From the NCBI RefSeq assembly GCF_964019805.1, contig NZ_OZ026472.1:806001-870000 (forward strand): a stretch of DNA of 64,000 bases. The letters run 5' to 3'. Each line of letters begins with the position of its first letter. Position 1 is the stretch's first letter. The stretch comes from Candidatus Lariskella endosymbiont of Epinotia ramella (GTDB lineage: Bacteria; Pseudomonadota; Alphaproteobacteria; Rickettsiales; Midichloriaceae). The position numbers and the translations under genes are program-made. Positions 1-8,959 of the stretch are shown here, piece after piece. The notes under the pieces were generated by a model. The model searched no databases. It saw only the letters and a list, made by a program, of their open reading frames with translations, and was not told where the DNA came from.

Positions 1-411
1 AGATGTTTTTCCGTTATCTTTAACCTTTTCTCCAAGCGCTCTAACATTACCCCAGTATGTTCCTATTCCTCCTCCTTTTGCAGCAAGCCATACATTTTCA
101 TTCCAAACATCAACTATGTCACTTAGACTATCAGAAACCTCGTTTAGAAAACAAGAGATTGGCATACCACGTGTTGTCCCTCCATTGCTCAAGATAGGTG
201 TAGCTGGCATAAACCACATCTGACTTACATAGTCATATATTCTTTGAGCATGATCTTGGTTATCTGCATAGTGGCGTGCAATCCTTGCAAATAAATCCTG
301 AAAACTCTCTCCATTTAACAAATATCGATCAGTAAGCACGGCTTTTCCGAAATCTGTCAAAAAATCATCACGTTTATTGTCTATATTGATTTGATAAGGT
401 ACATTTTTCAT
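1..411 (-). CDS. nrdA: Ribonucleoside-diphosphate reductase, alpha subunit, N-terminal part (runs off window)
   Basis: The reverse strand from an ATG at 411-409 is open to base 1 (137 codons, gene continues outside the window). The translation begins MKNVPYQINIDNKRDD and contains PATPILSNGG followed by MPISCFLNEVSDSLSDI and AAKGGGIGTYWGNVR, which fit the start of the catalytic barrel of class I ribonucleotide reductase large subunits: the Cys in SCFL corresponds to the first redox-active cysteine. It reduces ribonucleotides to deoxyribonucleotides for DNA synthesis in the cytoplasm, with NrdB as partner (not in the window). Two NrdR-like boxes lie 42 to 88 bases upstream, so repression by NrdR is likely. 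Class assignment beyond class I is less certain because the rest of the protein is missing. Confidence 0.88.
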   Translation of the reverse strand, partial: MKNVPYQINIDNKRDDFLTDFGKAVLTDRYLLNGESFQDLFARIARHYADNQDHAQRIYDYVSQMWFMPATPILSNGGTTRGMPISCFLNEVSDSLSDIVDVWNENVWLAAKGGGIGTYWGNVRALGEKVKDNGKTS

Positions 412-452
412 AAATTTCCGTATATGATACTTGAGCTGATCATGAACATATT

Positions 453-499
453 GCGCTATATATAGCGTAATACTGCTGGATATTCTCTATATATTGTTG
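453..499 (-). promoter_or_regulatory. Tandem NrdR-like boxes upstream of nrdA
   Basis: Two near-identical AT-rich palindromic cores lie upstream of nrdA: CTATATATAG at 456-465 (inside a longer imperfect palindrome at 451-470) and CTATATATTG at 487-496. The cores start exactly 31 bp apart, about three helical turns. Known NrdR operators are pairs of such boxes with about 31-32 bp spacing in front of nrd genes. Sequence and spacing are seen; binding by NrdR is inferred. Confidence 0.65.
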
Positions 500-571
500 T
501 ATATAGCTTGCATATAAAAAAATCAAGAGTTTAAATATCTTTTATTTATGAGATATTTTACAATAATAAAG

Positions 572-1318
572 TCAAGAAAATTTTTTAACAGTTTTTGCAA
601 TTGTGAAAATAGCAACATCACTTGCATCATTTGCCAGCAACACTTTTGTACACTCATTAACTGTAGATCCGGTTGTAAAAACGTCATCTATAATTGCTAT
701 TTTTTTACCCTTTATTTCTTTTAAGTATCTACAATTTACTTCAAATGCTCCACTTATAGAAGTTTGTCTAATGGTTTCATTAAGTGTCATTTGACTTGCT
801 GTGTTTCGTGTTTTGACAAGTGCATCTTCTATATATTTGATTTTTAGCGTATGCGCAACTTTTACTGCAAGTATAGATGATTGATTATATCCTCTCTCCT
901 TTAATCTTAAGTAATGCATAGGCACAGGAATCACAACATCGCAATTCTTTATATTCTCAGCAAACCTATTACAAATTAATTTTGCGAAGAATTGTGCTAT
1001 CTGATAGTAAGTAGAATACTTTAGTTTATGTATCAACTCTCTTGTCACAGATTCATACACAAAAACAGATTTTGCGGTAGAGTATTGATGTTGTATATGC
1101 AAACAATTTATGTCACATTTTTGCTCCAGTGCTATAGACTGTATTGGAAGAGAACACTTGGCACAATTGGGTTCTGTTATAAAATCCAGTTTCTTCCAGC
1201 AAAGATCGCACATTGTATATGCTTCAGTTATTTCGGAATTGCATGCAATGCATTCGGGTGGAAATAATATATTTAAAAGCTTATTCAAATAAGCGGTAGG
1301 TAGTCTAGAAATTTTCAT
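572..1318 (-). CDS. comF: ComF-family phosphoribosyltransferase-like protein
   Basis: 248 residues, normal for ComF. Near the N-terminus are paired cysteines (PPECIACNSE, CDLCWKKLDF, CAKC) forming a zinc-ribbon-like segment, followed by a type I phosphoribosyltransferase fold with the signature IAIIDDVFTTGSTVNEC near the C-terminus and the characteristic VVIPVPMHYLRLKERGYNQS segment. ComF proteins are linked to DNA uptake or replication restart in other bacteria; the actual role in this organism is not shown. The gene stands alone on the minus strand between nrdA and a repeat-filled gap, so it probably has its own promoter. Confidence 0.85.
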   Translation of the reverse strand: MKISRLPTAYLNKLLNILFPPECIACNSEITEAYTMCDLCWKKLDFITEPNCAKCSLPIQSIALEQKCDINCLHIQHQYSTAKSVFVYESVTRELIHKLKYSTYYQIAQFFAKLICNRFAENIKNCDVVIPVPMHYLRLKERGYNQSSILAVKVAHTLKIKYIEDALVKTRNTASQMTLNETIRQTSISGAFEVNCRYLKEIKGKKIAIIDDVFTTGSTVNECTKVLLANDASDVAIFTIAKTVKKFS

Positions 1319-1399
1319 GAGTTTGCCAGGTAGGTGGATGGTTAGATATTGCGCAAGTTATATATGAAAATATAAGATATATACAAAGTTTTTATGTAT

Positions 1400-1475
1400 A
1401 CACTATCTCGCATTCCTTCTAGCTCATAGCTTCGTATCAAAATTCGAAATGCCAATTCTTTATTTACCTGCTGTA
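1400..1475 (+). repeat. MR-D repeat, 3' part
   Basis: Carries the MR-D 3' features (TTCTAGCTC, CTTCGTAT, then ACCTGCTGTAT after CTTTATTT) also seen at 5735-5892 and 39130-39290. It abuts an MR-C copy. Confidence 0.5.
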
Positions 1476-1479
1476 TGGT

Positions 1480-1645
1480 ACTGCCGGCAAAGTCATGGTG
1501 TAGGTCTTTTTAGCTGAATTTTCAAGTATTACTTCGTTAATTTTTTGCAAATATATAAAAGTGCAAGGTGCAGAAATTAACTAGTACTTAAAAAAATCAT
1601 GCCATCAAAATCCGCGTGTGTGCACTTTGCAGGTAGGATCATTAA
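1480..1645 (-). repeat. MR-C repeat
   Basis: About 165 bp, minus orientation, running from TACTGCCGGCAAAGTCA to CCGCGTGTGTGCACTT, with the internal ATTACTTCGTTAATTT and ATCATGCC blocks shared with the copies at 12876, 14192, 55603 and 62822. Together with the MR-D piece it fills most of the comF-phzF gap (1319-1706), where no gene is seen. Confidence 0.7.
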
Positions 1646-1706
1646 AGCTCTTTGATCGGCTGCAAAATTTGCCATATATTTGTGTTATTAATTAGTAACT
1701 AGTGTA

Positions 1707-2549
1707 TTATAGAGTTGCAATGTGATTATCAGTACGCTGAAGATATTCGACTAAAAAAACAGTTACTGCGTATCCTGATATCATGACTCTATCATTTACG
1801 ACGTTTGAGTATACTACGCCACCACGCTTAGATAATGCACGAGATATAAAGAACTCTTTATTCATAATGCCAGACCAATAAGGTGTAAGCCTGCAGTGTG
1901 CAGAACCGCAAACATCATCTTCATCTATATCAACCTTTGGTGCAAAATACCTAAAGACAAAATCACAATCATAGAAAAGTGGCCTTGCAATAGATGTAAC
2001 AACTAAAGCTCTACACTGTTCTTTTGAAAGAAGCGTGAAGTTAGGTTTTAAATCTTGCACTACACTTGGATCTGTAAAACGCATTACTACACAATTCTCA
2101 TCACAAAGGAATTCAATTGGACGAATACCGCCTACAATTTCGTTAAAACGTAAGCACATGGTATGATCTGTAATGCTATTCAGTTTATAGGACGGAAAGT
2201 TTAGTGTTATAAGACCATTAAAATCTTTAATAGCTGAAAGAGGACCAGAAATACTATCAAACTTTATGTATATCCCTTTTTCTTCTATACCAAGCTCTGT
2301 TAAAATATGCATAGCCGCAACTGTAGCATGACCACAAATAGGTGCTTCTGAATTTGGTGTGAACCATCTGATGCTATAATGCTGCTTATTCAAATGCTTA
2401 ACAAAAGCAATTTCAGAGATTCGAAATTCGGATGCTATAGATTGCATTAGCTTATCGTCTAAATCACATCCCTGTTCCAATATACAAACACCGGCAGGAT
2501 TGCCAGAAAAACGCGTTTTAGTAAAAGCGTCTACTATCCAAATCTTCAT
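1707..2549 (-). CDS. PhzF-family isomerase/epimerase-like protein
   Basis: 280 residues, full length for the PhzF family (two-domain diaminopimelate-epimerase fold). Visible hallmarks are VDAFTKTRFSGNPAGVC at the N-terminus, the conserved glutamate in SEIAFV (about residue 46, the PhzF catalytic acid), ICGHATVAAMHIL, and the C-terminal half motif DVCGSAHCRLTPYW. The substrate cannot be told from sequence; many family members have unknown functions unrelated to phenazine. The start overlaps the end of the upstream HAD gene by 4 bases (ATGA), so it is the last gene of the ccoI-HAD-phzF operon. Confidence 0.85.
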   Translation of the reverse strand: MKIWIVDAFTKTRFSGNPAGVCILEQGCDLDDKLMQSIASEFRISEIAFVKHLNKQHYSIRWFTPNSEAPICGHATVAAMHILTELGIEEKGIYIKFDSISGPLSAIKDFNGLITLNFPSYKLNSITDHTMCLRFNEIVGGIRPIEFLCDENCVVMRFTDPSVVQDLKPNFTLLSKEQCRALVVTSIARPLFYDCDFVFRYFAPKVDIDEDDVCGSAHCRLTPYWSGIMNKEFFISRALSKRGGVVYSNVVNDRVMISGYAVTVFLVEYLQRTDNHIATL

Positions 2550-3229
2550 TTAGCCATATTATGCAATAAAATTAACTCTTTGTGATCTGCAACATATAGA
2601 TAAGGAACCATAGCATTATCTACATCTTTTTGTGTGTTTGGATCACCAAATAGCACAAACTGTGCAGATATAGAATGCGCACATTTTGCGTCTACGATAC
2701 TATCTCCAACAAACCAAACTTTCTCAGGAGATGAAAAACTAAAAGCAGAAAGTGCAAGTTGTGCTGGATCTGGCCATGGCTTATCACGTTTTGCATCAGA
2801 AGCTCCAACAATACCGGTAAAATATTTTTCCCACCCAAGACGTTTGACTTCATCTCTTAGGACGTTGCCGTTTTTGTTGCTGACAACAAGCATAGTCAAA
2901 TCTTCGGATTGCATATGTTTTAAGGCATCCTCAGCGTGTTCCATGACTTCTATGTTTGAAAGATCAACATTACTCAAATGATTATAATATAAATCGCGCG
3001 CTTTTTTCCAATCATCACCAAATATCATTGGAAAAGCTTCATTTAATGAGTAGTGTCTATAATATTCACGCGCTGCTCTAACGCTATCTGATGAGTTTAA
3101 ATCTCTCATTACTTTTTCAAAAAGTATCTGGTATATGTTTCCAGACTTTATCAAAGTATCATCCCAGTCAAAAATCACTATCTCAGGTTTTGTAGCATCA
3201 ATGTTGGATAATTTGAATTGTTGAATCAT
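2546..3229 (-). CDS. HAD-superfamily hydrolase (phosphoglycolate-phosphatase-like)
   Basis: 227 residues with all HAD motifs: motif I IFDWDDTLIKSG (nucleophile Asp in DWDDT), motif II VVSNKNG, motif III lysine in the KRDKPWPDP loop and motif IV VWFVGDSIVDAKCA. The alpha-helical cap between motifs I and II matches the Gph/PGP-like C1-cap group. Such enzymes remove phosphate from small molecules; the substrate is unknown. It starts 2 bases after the ccoI stop and overlaps phzF by 4 bases, so the three are co-transcribed. A rickettsial Gph role (2-phosphoglycolate removal) is possible but not proven. Confidence 0.85.
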   Translation of the reverse strand: MIQQFKLSNIDATKPEIVIFDWDDTLIKSGNIYQILFEKVMRDLNSSDSVRAAREYYRHYSLNEAFPMIFGDDWKKARDLYYNHLSNVDLSNIEVMEHAEDALKHMQSEDLTMLVVSNKNGNVLRDEVKRLGWEKYFTGIVGASDAKRDKPWPDPAQLALSAFSFSSPEKVWFVGDSIVDAKCAHSISAQFVLFGDPNTQKDVDNAMVPYLYVADHKELILLHNMAK

Positions 3230-3230
3230 T

Positions 3231-5591
3231 TTAATCTTTCTTGATAAAGAGTGAGTTAATCTTCATAGAATTCAGTACAACTACTATTGAAGACGTAGAC
3301 ATCGCAACCGATGCTATGACTGGAGTGATCAATCCGCACATAGCAATTGGTACAGTGATAATATTATATAAAAATGCAACAAAAAAGTTTTGTTTTACCA
3401 CTATAGATGAATATCTAGAAATCATCAAGTTTTCAATCACAGCGTATAAATCTTTTTGAAATATTATATCTGCACTATTTTGTGCTATTCCAATGGCTGA
3501 AGCTGGGGACATAGAGATATCAGCGGCACTCAGTGCGGCTGCATCATTTAGTCCATCACCAACCATAAGTATATTTCCTCCGAACTTTTGTATATTTCTG
3601 ATAAATTCATATTTTTGACTAGGTGTTTTGCAAGAGAAATACTCTAGTATATTAGTTGCATCTGCAACTTTTTTTACAGTATTTGTTCTATCTCCAGATA
3701 GTATAATCAATCTTAACTTCAGTTTTTTTAGTTTTGTGATCACATCTACTGCTTCTGGTCTTAGTTCATCTTCAAATGTCAATCTTATAGGATCTGAGTT
3801 TTCACTTGCGAACCAGGTTTCCATTTTATCATCATCGAGTCCAATATCATGTTCTACACCGCACCAGCTTCTGTTTCCAAGCTTGTAAGATTTATTATTG
3901 TATTTGGCAAGCAACCCAAGTCCTTTTTCCTCCTTTACATTTATATCTAAAATGTCACCTTTATATTGTTCTCTAATCGCAATACATATCGGGTGCTTAC
4001 TCTTGGTGGCGATTGATGCTATAATTTTCAAGGTTTCATCATGTATGTTATGTGCATGCATACGCACTATGCCTTTAGTCAATGTGCCGGTCTTGTCAAA
4101 AATGATAGTGTTTACTTGATCAAATTTTTCTAAAGCATCGTGAGATTTTATGAATGATCCAAGCTTCATCAGTTTTAGATTAGAGATAACATGTGCAATT
4201 GGAACCGCAAGTGCAAGTGCGCAAGGACATGTAACTATTAGAACAGAAACTCCATAGAGAATAGCATTTGTAATGGATATTTCTATTATAAATGCCCAGA
4301 AGAAGATAGTTATAGCAGAAAGCATAAGAATTATAGGAACATAAAACTCTGTTATTTTGTCTGCAACCCTAACATATTTTGCTTTGCTGCGCTCTGCAGT
4401 TTCAATGAGTTTGATGATATCACTCAAGATTGTTTGATCGCTTAATTTTTCTATTCTAATTTTGATGGTATTGCCAATGTTTATACTGCCTGCATATATC
4501 ATTTCGCCAAGTGATATATCTTTTGGTACTGTTTCTCCTGTGATAATGCTTCCATCTATGGATGCAAATTCATCAATTAATTTCCCATCAATAGGTACTC
4601 TTTCTCCACTCTCTACTATTGCGACCTGACCCAGCTTTGCGTCTTTAACCCTAATTATCTCAAGTTGATTTCCATTTTCTATAGTAACATACTGTGGTTG
4701 ACTGAGTAACATTTGTCTAGCTGCAGCTCTTGCTCTATTTCTTACCTTTAAATCTAGATATCGTCCTATCAATAGAACAAACGCAAGGCTAATTGCAGCA
4801 TCATAATATGTGTAATCTCTCATTAATATTGTTTCTTGAATACTAACTAATGTTGTACCAATTATGCCGATAGATATTGGTATATTCATATCACTGCGCC
4901 AGTTTCTAATAGCGCGCCATGCGGGATAAAAAAACGGCTTGCATGAATATATAATCGCAGGGATACTGATTGCTGCTATTACAACATGTAGTACATACCT
5001 TGTGTACTTTGGCATTGTTCCGTAATAATGGCTTATCCATATTACCATTGCTACCATCATTGCTTGTGCTGCTGCAATGCCTGAGATAAACAAGCGCTTT
5101 AGTAAATCTTTCTCTTCTCTGAGAGAATTTGCAATCATCTCAGATACTTCAAATGGAACTGCTCTATAACCAAGTTTTTCTATAATGGATATGATATCAT
5201 TAATTTTTTTAGCGTCTCCCTTCCACTCCAAGCTTAGTCTATTGGTTGTCATATTAAGTCTAGCAGAGTTTACATATCCTTGTGCATTTAGGCTAGATTC
5301 TATTAACCAAACACATGCTCCACAATAAACCCCTTCCACCGACAGTACAATATTGTTCCACCCGGACTTTTCATCTTTAGAGACACTTGCTACATAATTT
5401 ATATTATTTTGGATGGCGTCATTAACGCGTATTGGATTTGTATTATAAATATTTTTGCAGTATTTATAGTAGTCACTCAAATCGAGCGATTTTATTAAAT
5501 TGTGAGCTACTTTGCATCCAATGCAACAAAAATTACCTAGATCTGACAATACGAAAAAAGTTTCATTGCAGTGCATGCATTTATAAGACAT
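3231..5591 (-). CDS. ccoI: Copper-translocating P1B-type ATPase of the CcoI/FixI type (cbb3 oxidase assembly)
   Basis: 786 residues. Order of elements: a Cys-rich N-terminal domain (residues 5-26, CMHC and CCIGC), a heavy-metal-associated domain with C90-G-A-C93, transmembrane segments, the TGE actuator motif at 351-353, the CPC metal-translocation motif at 455-457 (TCPCALALAVP), the phosphorylated Asp in FDKTGTLTKG at 499, and MVGDGLNDAAAL near the end. The Cys-rich N-terminus plus an HMA domain is typical of CcoI/FixI, inner-membrane pumps that supply copper for cbb3-type cytochrome oxidase. A ccoP gene at 34.7-35.7 kb supports this. In most genomes ccoI sits with ccoGHS; here it is separate and heads an operon with HAD and phzF. 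Confidence 0.88.
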   Translation of the reverse strand: MSYKCMHCNETFFVLSDLGNFCCIGCKVAHNLIKSLDLSDYYKYCKNIYNTNPIRVNDAIQNNINYVASVSKDEKSGWNNIVLSVEGVYCGACVWLIESSLNAQGYVNSARLNMTTNRLSLEWKGDAKKINDIISIIEKLGYRAVPFEVSEMIANSLREEKDLLKRLFISGIAAAQAMMVAMVIWISHYYGTMPKYTRYVLHVVIAAISIPAIIYSCKPFFYPAWRAIRNWRSDMNIPISIGIIGTTLVSIQETILMRDYTYYDAAISLAFVLLIGRYLDLKVRNRARAAARQMLLSQPQYVTIENGNQLEIIRVKDAKLGQVAIVESGERVPIDGKLIDEFASIDGSIITGETVPKDISLGEMIYAGSINIGNTIKIRIEKLSDQTILSDIIKLIETAERSKAKYVRVADKITEFYVPIILMLSAITIFFWAFIIEISITNAILYGVSVLIVTCPCALALAVPIAHVISNLKLMKLGSFIKSHDALEKFDQVNTIIFDKTGTLTKGIVRMHAHNIHDETLKIIASIATKSKHPICIAIREQYKGDILDINVKEEKGLGLLAKYNNKSYKLGNRSWCGVEHDIGLDDDKMETWFASENSDPIRLTFEDELRPEAVDVITKLKKLKLRLIILSGDRTNTVKKVADATNILEYFSCKTPSQKYEFIRNIQKFGGNILMVGDGLNDAAALSAADISMSPASAIGIAQNSADIIFQKDLYAVIENLMISRYSSIVVKQNFFVAFLYNIITVPIAMCGLITPVIASVAMSTSSIVVVLNSMKINSLFIKKD

Positions 5592-5734
5592 AAGAACCGG
5601 AAACTATATATAATAAGTGGAGCAAAAGACGAGATTAATTTGGTACTGTGATTATCTTTAATTGAGCATTTTATATTTAATATAGATGAAGATCAATGAA
5701 AGGAAACATTATATCAATTCAAGATGATGATTGT

Positions 5735-5892
5735 ATATATACTTGTAATACTTTTCAAAATTGGCGTAGTCAGATAGCTTGTTATGTATTGATTCCTATA
5801 CACTTGCCTTGCATTTTTCCTAACTCTTTTTGGAGTCTAACTTCGTATTTACATATTAAATACCAACTCTTTATTTACCTGCGGTATAGTCA
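5735..5892 (+). repeat. MR-D repeat
   Basis: Near full-length MR-D: starts at TACTTTTCAAAATTGGCG, passes GTTATGTATTGATT and CTCTTTTTGGAGTCTAACTTCGTAT, and ends ACCTGCGGTAT. A 77-codon ORF over it is judged spurious. An MR-C head (TAAGTGCACGCGCACTGATTTT and ATGATTTTTTAGA) follows at 5925-5975. The gap 5592-6765 holds repeats and an IS30 remnant but no intact gene. Confidence 0.7.
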
Positions 5893-6162
5893 AAATGCTA
5901 CTTGTGTATTTTGTAAGGCGCTGCCTTAAGTAAGTGCACGCGCACTGATTTTGAATGCATGATTTTTTTAGAACACAAATTATGGATTAGCAATATGGTT
6001 GGTATTCTCGTCAGATGTATGCTTGTACCTTTCTGAGATTGTTCTGTTATTCATCTCTTTTTTACACTTGCTGCTAAAATCATCGATGAAATAAAATAAA
6101 TTTGTTATATCTTGTTTCGTTGGTAAGTCTCGATTGTGATTTCAAACTTATCTTTATCTAGT

Positions 6163-6420
6163 ACGCGCGCAAAAAGTCTCGGAACAAAAGCATGAAATGC
6201 TGCTTGGAGCGCTAAAATAGCGCTTTAAATCCGTAAGGAAATGTTATAATAAACGCAAAAATCTTACGGATTTTGTGAAAGCAGTGTTTGCTTAGGCACA
6301 TGAGTAATAATATATCCAAAAATTAGCGCGGTGCTAAGTTCTGTGCTAATTTTTGTACATTTAACTTCTCTATAAAAATTTATTTGCTTGCGCAAAATCA
6401 ATTTTTGGCGGATGGTGCAT
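6163..6420 (+). repeat. MR-B repeat, full copy
   Basis: 5' end is ACGCGCGCAAAAAGTCTCGG; the centre has an inverted repeat AAATCCGTAAG / CTTACGGATTT around a TTATAATAAACGC loop; the 3' module has TTAGCGC, TGTACATTTAACTTC and a hairpin (AAAAATTTATTTGC / GCAAAATCAATTTTT), ending TGGCGGATGG. The same order occurs at 54862-55116 and, inverted, at 26668-26930 and 32365-32628. Confidence 0.8.
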
Positions 6421-6441
6421 TCTAATTTGAAGTGCGACAAT

Positions 6442-6540
6442 CTATCGTGCAGCCCGGAGAATATCTTCTCTAGGCTTTCTGAAATTAAGAATTTTCCTTG
6501 GTGTATTATTAAGATTTTTGCAAATCAGGCCAAAGTCATT
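6442..6540 (-). pseudogene. IS30-family transposase C-terminal remnant
   Basis: The minus strand reads, without interruption, NDFGLICKNLNNTPRKILNF then RKPREDILRAAR and a TAG stop at 6444-6442. This matches the conserved C-terminal tail of IS30-group transposases (NNTPRKILNFRKPRE). The rest of the gene is missing; the upstream border runs into MR-C-like sequence near 6541. A second tiny piece of the same tail is at 57605-57643. Confidence 0.7.
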
Positions 6541-6597
6541 TGCGCAAGTGACTGGTGAAGCAGTGCGCATATCAGAAAATTAGGGCCACGCCGCGCA

Positions 6598-6680
6598 TAA
6601 AGGCTAATTTTTGTACATTTAACTTTCCGCAAAAATTTATTTGCATAGCAAATAGATTTTTGACGGACAGACTATAAAAT
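6598..6680 (+). repeat. MR-A/B 3' hairpin module alone
   Basis: Contains GCTAATTTTTGTACATTTAA, then the hairpin arms AAAAATTTATTTGC and GCAAATAGATTTTT and the terminal GACGGACAGACTA. No 5' module is recognisable, so this is a truncated copy. Confidence 0.65.
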
Positions 6681-6765
6681 TATATGACAAAACCACAAAC
6701 GTTCAAATATGTTGTTTCTAACAATGTATGTACTTTGCTGTTTGTTCATTTAGCAGTTGCATTTA

Positions 6766-7839
6766 TCATTGATTAAGATGATTCCAATATTCATCCTTCT
6801 TGACTATATAATAGCTAGGATTTGCATTGCTAGCTACATGCATCTCTGTGATTCCAAGCCCTTTCATAATTGCATGCAGTAGAAAAAACATAGCTTGAGT
6901 TGTTTTCATATATTCTACTTTTCTTTTAGGATATAAACTAGCAACCTTGTCAAATGACATACCACAGATTTCTTGATTTATTTTCTCTAGATCCTTCAGC
7001 TTCACAGGGCTTGCAAGAGCAAATTCAACATTTAAACCAGAAACTATACCGCCACCAACTCCATAAGCTTTCATTTCAGGGTTATTCTTGATCAAAGACA
7101 TTATCGCTTTATCTTCAGAGAGAGTTTTTCTTACTTTATTATCATAAAACTTATAAATATCATTTAGAGAAGAGCATTCAATCATAGACGCTTTCTTTTG
7201 TGGAAACCGTACTTTCATTTCCTGTGTTAAAATTTCAGTTCCTATATTCCCTTTATATATCAAATTTCGCTTCGTTTTTGGATCTACTGTTGTGATTTGA
7301 TAACTACCACCTCCTATATCAATTAGCAGGATATTTGGATCATCAATTGTAATTTCTCCTTTTTGCAATAATATTTCTTGTGTTACTACATATGCAATCT
7401 TAGCTTCTTCTTCCTGCGATATAGCATATATATGAACATCTGTAGAATCTTCTATCTCTTTCAAAACTTCGCTAGTATTTGAAGCTTTACGAGCCCAAGC
7501 AGTCGCAAAACCAGTGCATTTACTAGATTTACAGTCTACTTGATTCAGTTTCTTCATCTCATTGATCGTTGCTATGCCCTTCTTAATACAATCTTCATCA
7601 ATTTTCTTATCTGGAGATATAGAAACACAGACTTGATATGCCATTTTTTTGGACAGATGTTCCACTTCCTTTATAATATTTCCCTGACATTTGTTAAATA
7701 AATAAGTAGTCATTCTAGAAGTGCCTGAGCCAAGTTCAAAAACGTAACGTTTCTCAATGCAATCTTCAGCAAGCGTATAACCTGCATATAAAGGTATAAG
7801 AAACAAACATAACGCGACTATCTTTCGAATATTATTCAT
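6766..7839 (-). CDS. Exported Ppx/GppA-like phosphatase
   Basis: 357 residues. Residues 1-24 form a signal peptide (basic start, hydrophobic core CLFLIPLYAGYTLA, then ED). The mature part has the ASKHA phosphate-binding motifs of exopolyphosphatase/GppA enzymes: FELGSGTSRMTTYLF, FATAWARKASN, the catalytic-Glu region SQEEEAKIAY, LLIDIGGGSYQI and YGVGGGIVSG. Ppx/GppA proteins hydrolyse polyphosphate or pppGpp in the cytoplasm, so export is unusual. At least eight cysteines in the mature protein would suit disulfides in the periplasm. It stands alone between repeats. A GDA1/CD39-like apyrase activity is an alternative, since the folds are related, but the ATAWARKASN segment favours Ppx/GppA. Confidence 0.78.
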   Translation of the reverse strand: MNNIRKIVALCLFLIPLYAGYTLAEDCIEKRYVFELGSGTSRMTTYLFNKCQGNIIKEVEHLSKKMAYQVCVSISPDKKIDEDCIKKGIATINEMKKLNQVDCKSSKCTGFATAWARKASNTSEVLKEIEDSTDVHIYAISQEEEAKIAYVVTQEILLQKGEITIDDPNILLIDIGGGSYQITTVDPKTKRNLIYKGNIGTEILTQEMKVRFPQKKASMIECSSLNDIYKFYDNKVRKTLSEDKAIMSLIKNNPEMKAYGVGGGIVSGLNVEFALASPVKLKDLEKINQEICGMSFDKVASLYPKRKVEYMKTTQAMFFLLHAIMKGLGITEMHVASNANPSYYIVKKDEYWNHLNQ

Positions 7840-8959
7840 ATAACTCCTTATAATTGTATTTTAAGACCTAAGAAACGATAGAAAAACACATATCAACACT
7901 TCATCTGGATACTTCAAGAATGAAGCGTGAGTAAATACTTGAAATCTCAGTATACTCGTAATTAGTGCTTTGAAATGCTTCTAATGTAACGCGAGTTGCT
8001 TATTACTTTATCATTGGCAACTAATCATAAATATAAAATCAACGATGATGAAAAAATCTATCATATATTCGTGTTACATAACAAATACCAACTCTTTCGT
8101 TTAACAAGGGTATACCTAATTTCTTTTTGAGAAAATTGAAGAACTCCTACTTCAACGTACATACTACTGTCTACATCTATAATTGCAGATAATCAACATT
8201 TATATGCCTCAAATCAGATAAGCGCTGCAAATTTTATACAATATATGATGATAATCCCGCATAAGTTGTTTGATAATTGCTTGAAGTGGTATTATTTATA
8301 TATATTAATAATTAAATAGCAAAATGGCTTAGTAGCTAAGTTATGCAATATATTGAAAACATCATTATAAAAACTATGCATAACTCGAGTTGAGATTACA
8401 AAACCTTTAGTAAATTTTAAGATAATGCATCATCTAATGTTGTTGTCTAAATTATATAAAATGTATTTGTACAACTTTAGTAATGAATGACATTCCTAAA
8501 GTTTTTGAAATATAAAATTCAAACATTTTTATAGAGTAAATATGTTATAGCCGCTACTAATTGTATACTTGCTATATTTCAAAAATTAGCGCCTTCTTAA
8601 AGATCATTCGTTATGTATTGATTATAGCGTTCTTCATAGCTCTTTTTGAAGTTTAATTTCGTATATGCATAAAACTTTTCATTTCCATGGAGTATTCATA
8701 GTAGAATTTTGCTAGATATTACTCTAAAAATCAGTTTAATTGTGTCTGATTTTGATACATAAATCAAATATTATAAATTTAACAGAGATGTCATATATTT
8801 AATTATATAGCGCAGACTTAGATGCGGTAAACAATAATTAAACATAAAAGCTAATAAAATTTTTTATTGCATGAGTTTAGGAAACATTTAGAGTATATTA
8901 AGCTGAGCATTTTCAAGTTCATCTTGAAAAGAGCCTAATTCTTCATTCTAGATATACGG
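7840..8959. other. Non-coding gap with repeat debris
   Basis: No gene of credible length is seen in 1.1 kb. Around 7990-8035 is a short stretch with AACGCGAGTTGC and TTGGCAAC like MITE-F ends, and at 8570-8697 a partial MR-D copy (TTTCAAAAATTAGCGCC, GTTATGTATTGATTATA, CTCTTTTTGAAGT). The rest is AT-rich sequence without recognised structure. It includes the upstream regions of the divergent flanking genes. Confidence 0.55.

Noticed and set aside
603-1292. Several 60-79 codon plus-strand ORFs opposite comF
   Set aside because: They are shadows of the comF gene on the other strand and show no protein-like features.
5696-5929. 77-codon plus-strand ORF
   Set aside because: It lies across an MR-D repeat copy and is rich in Cys and Leu without any motif.
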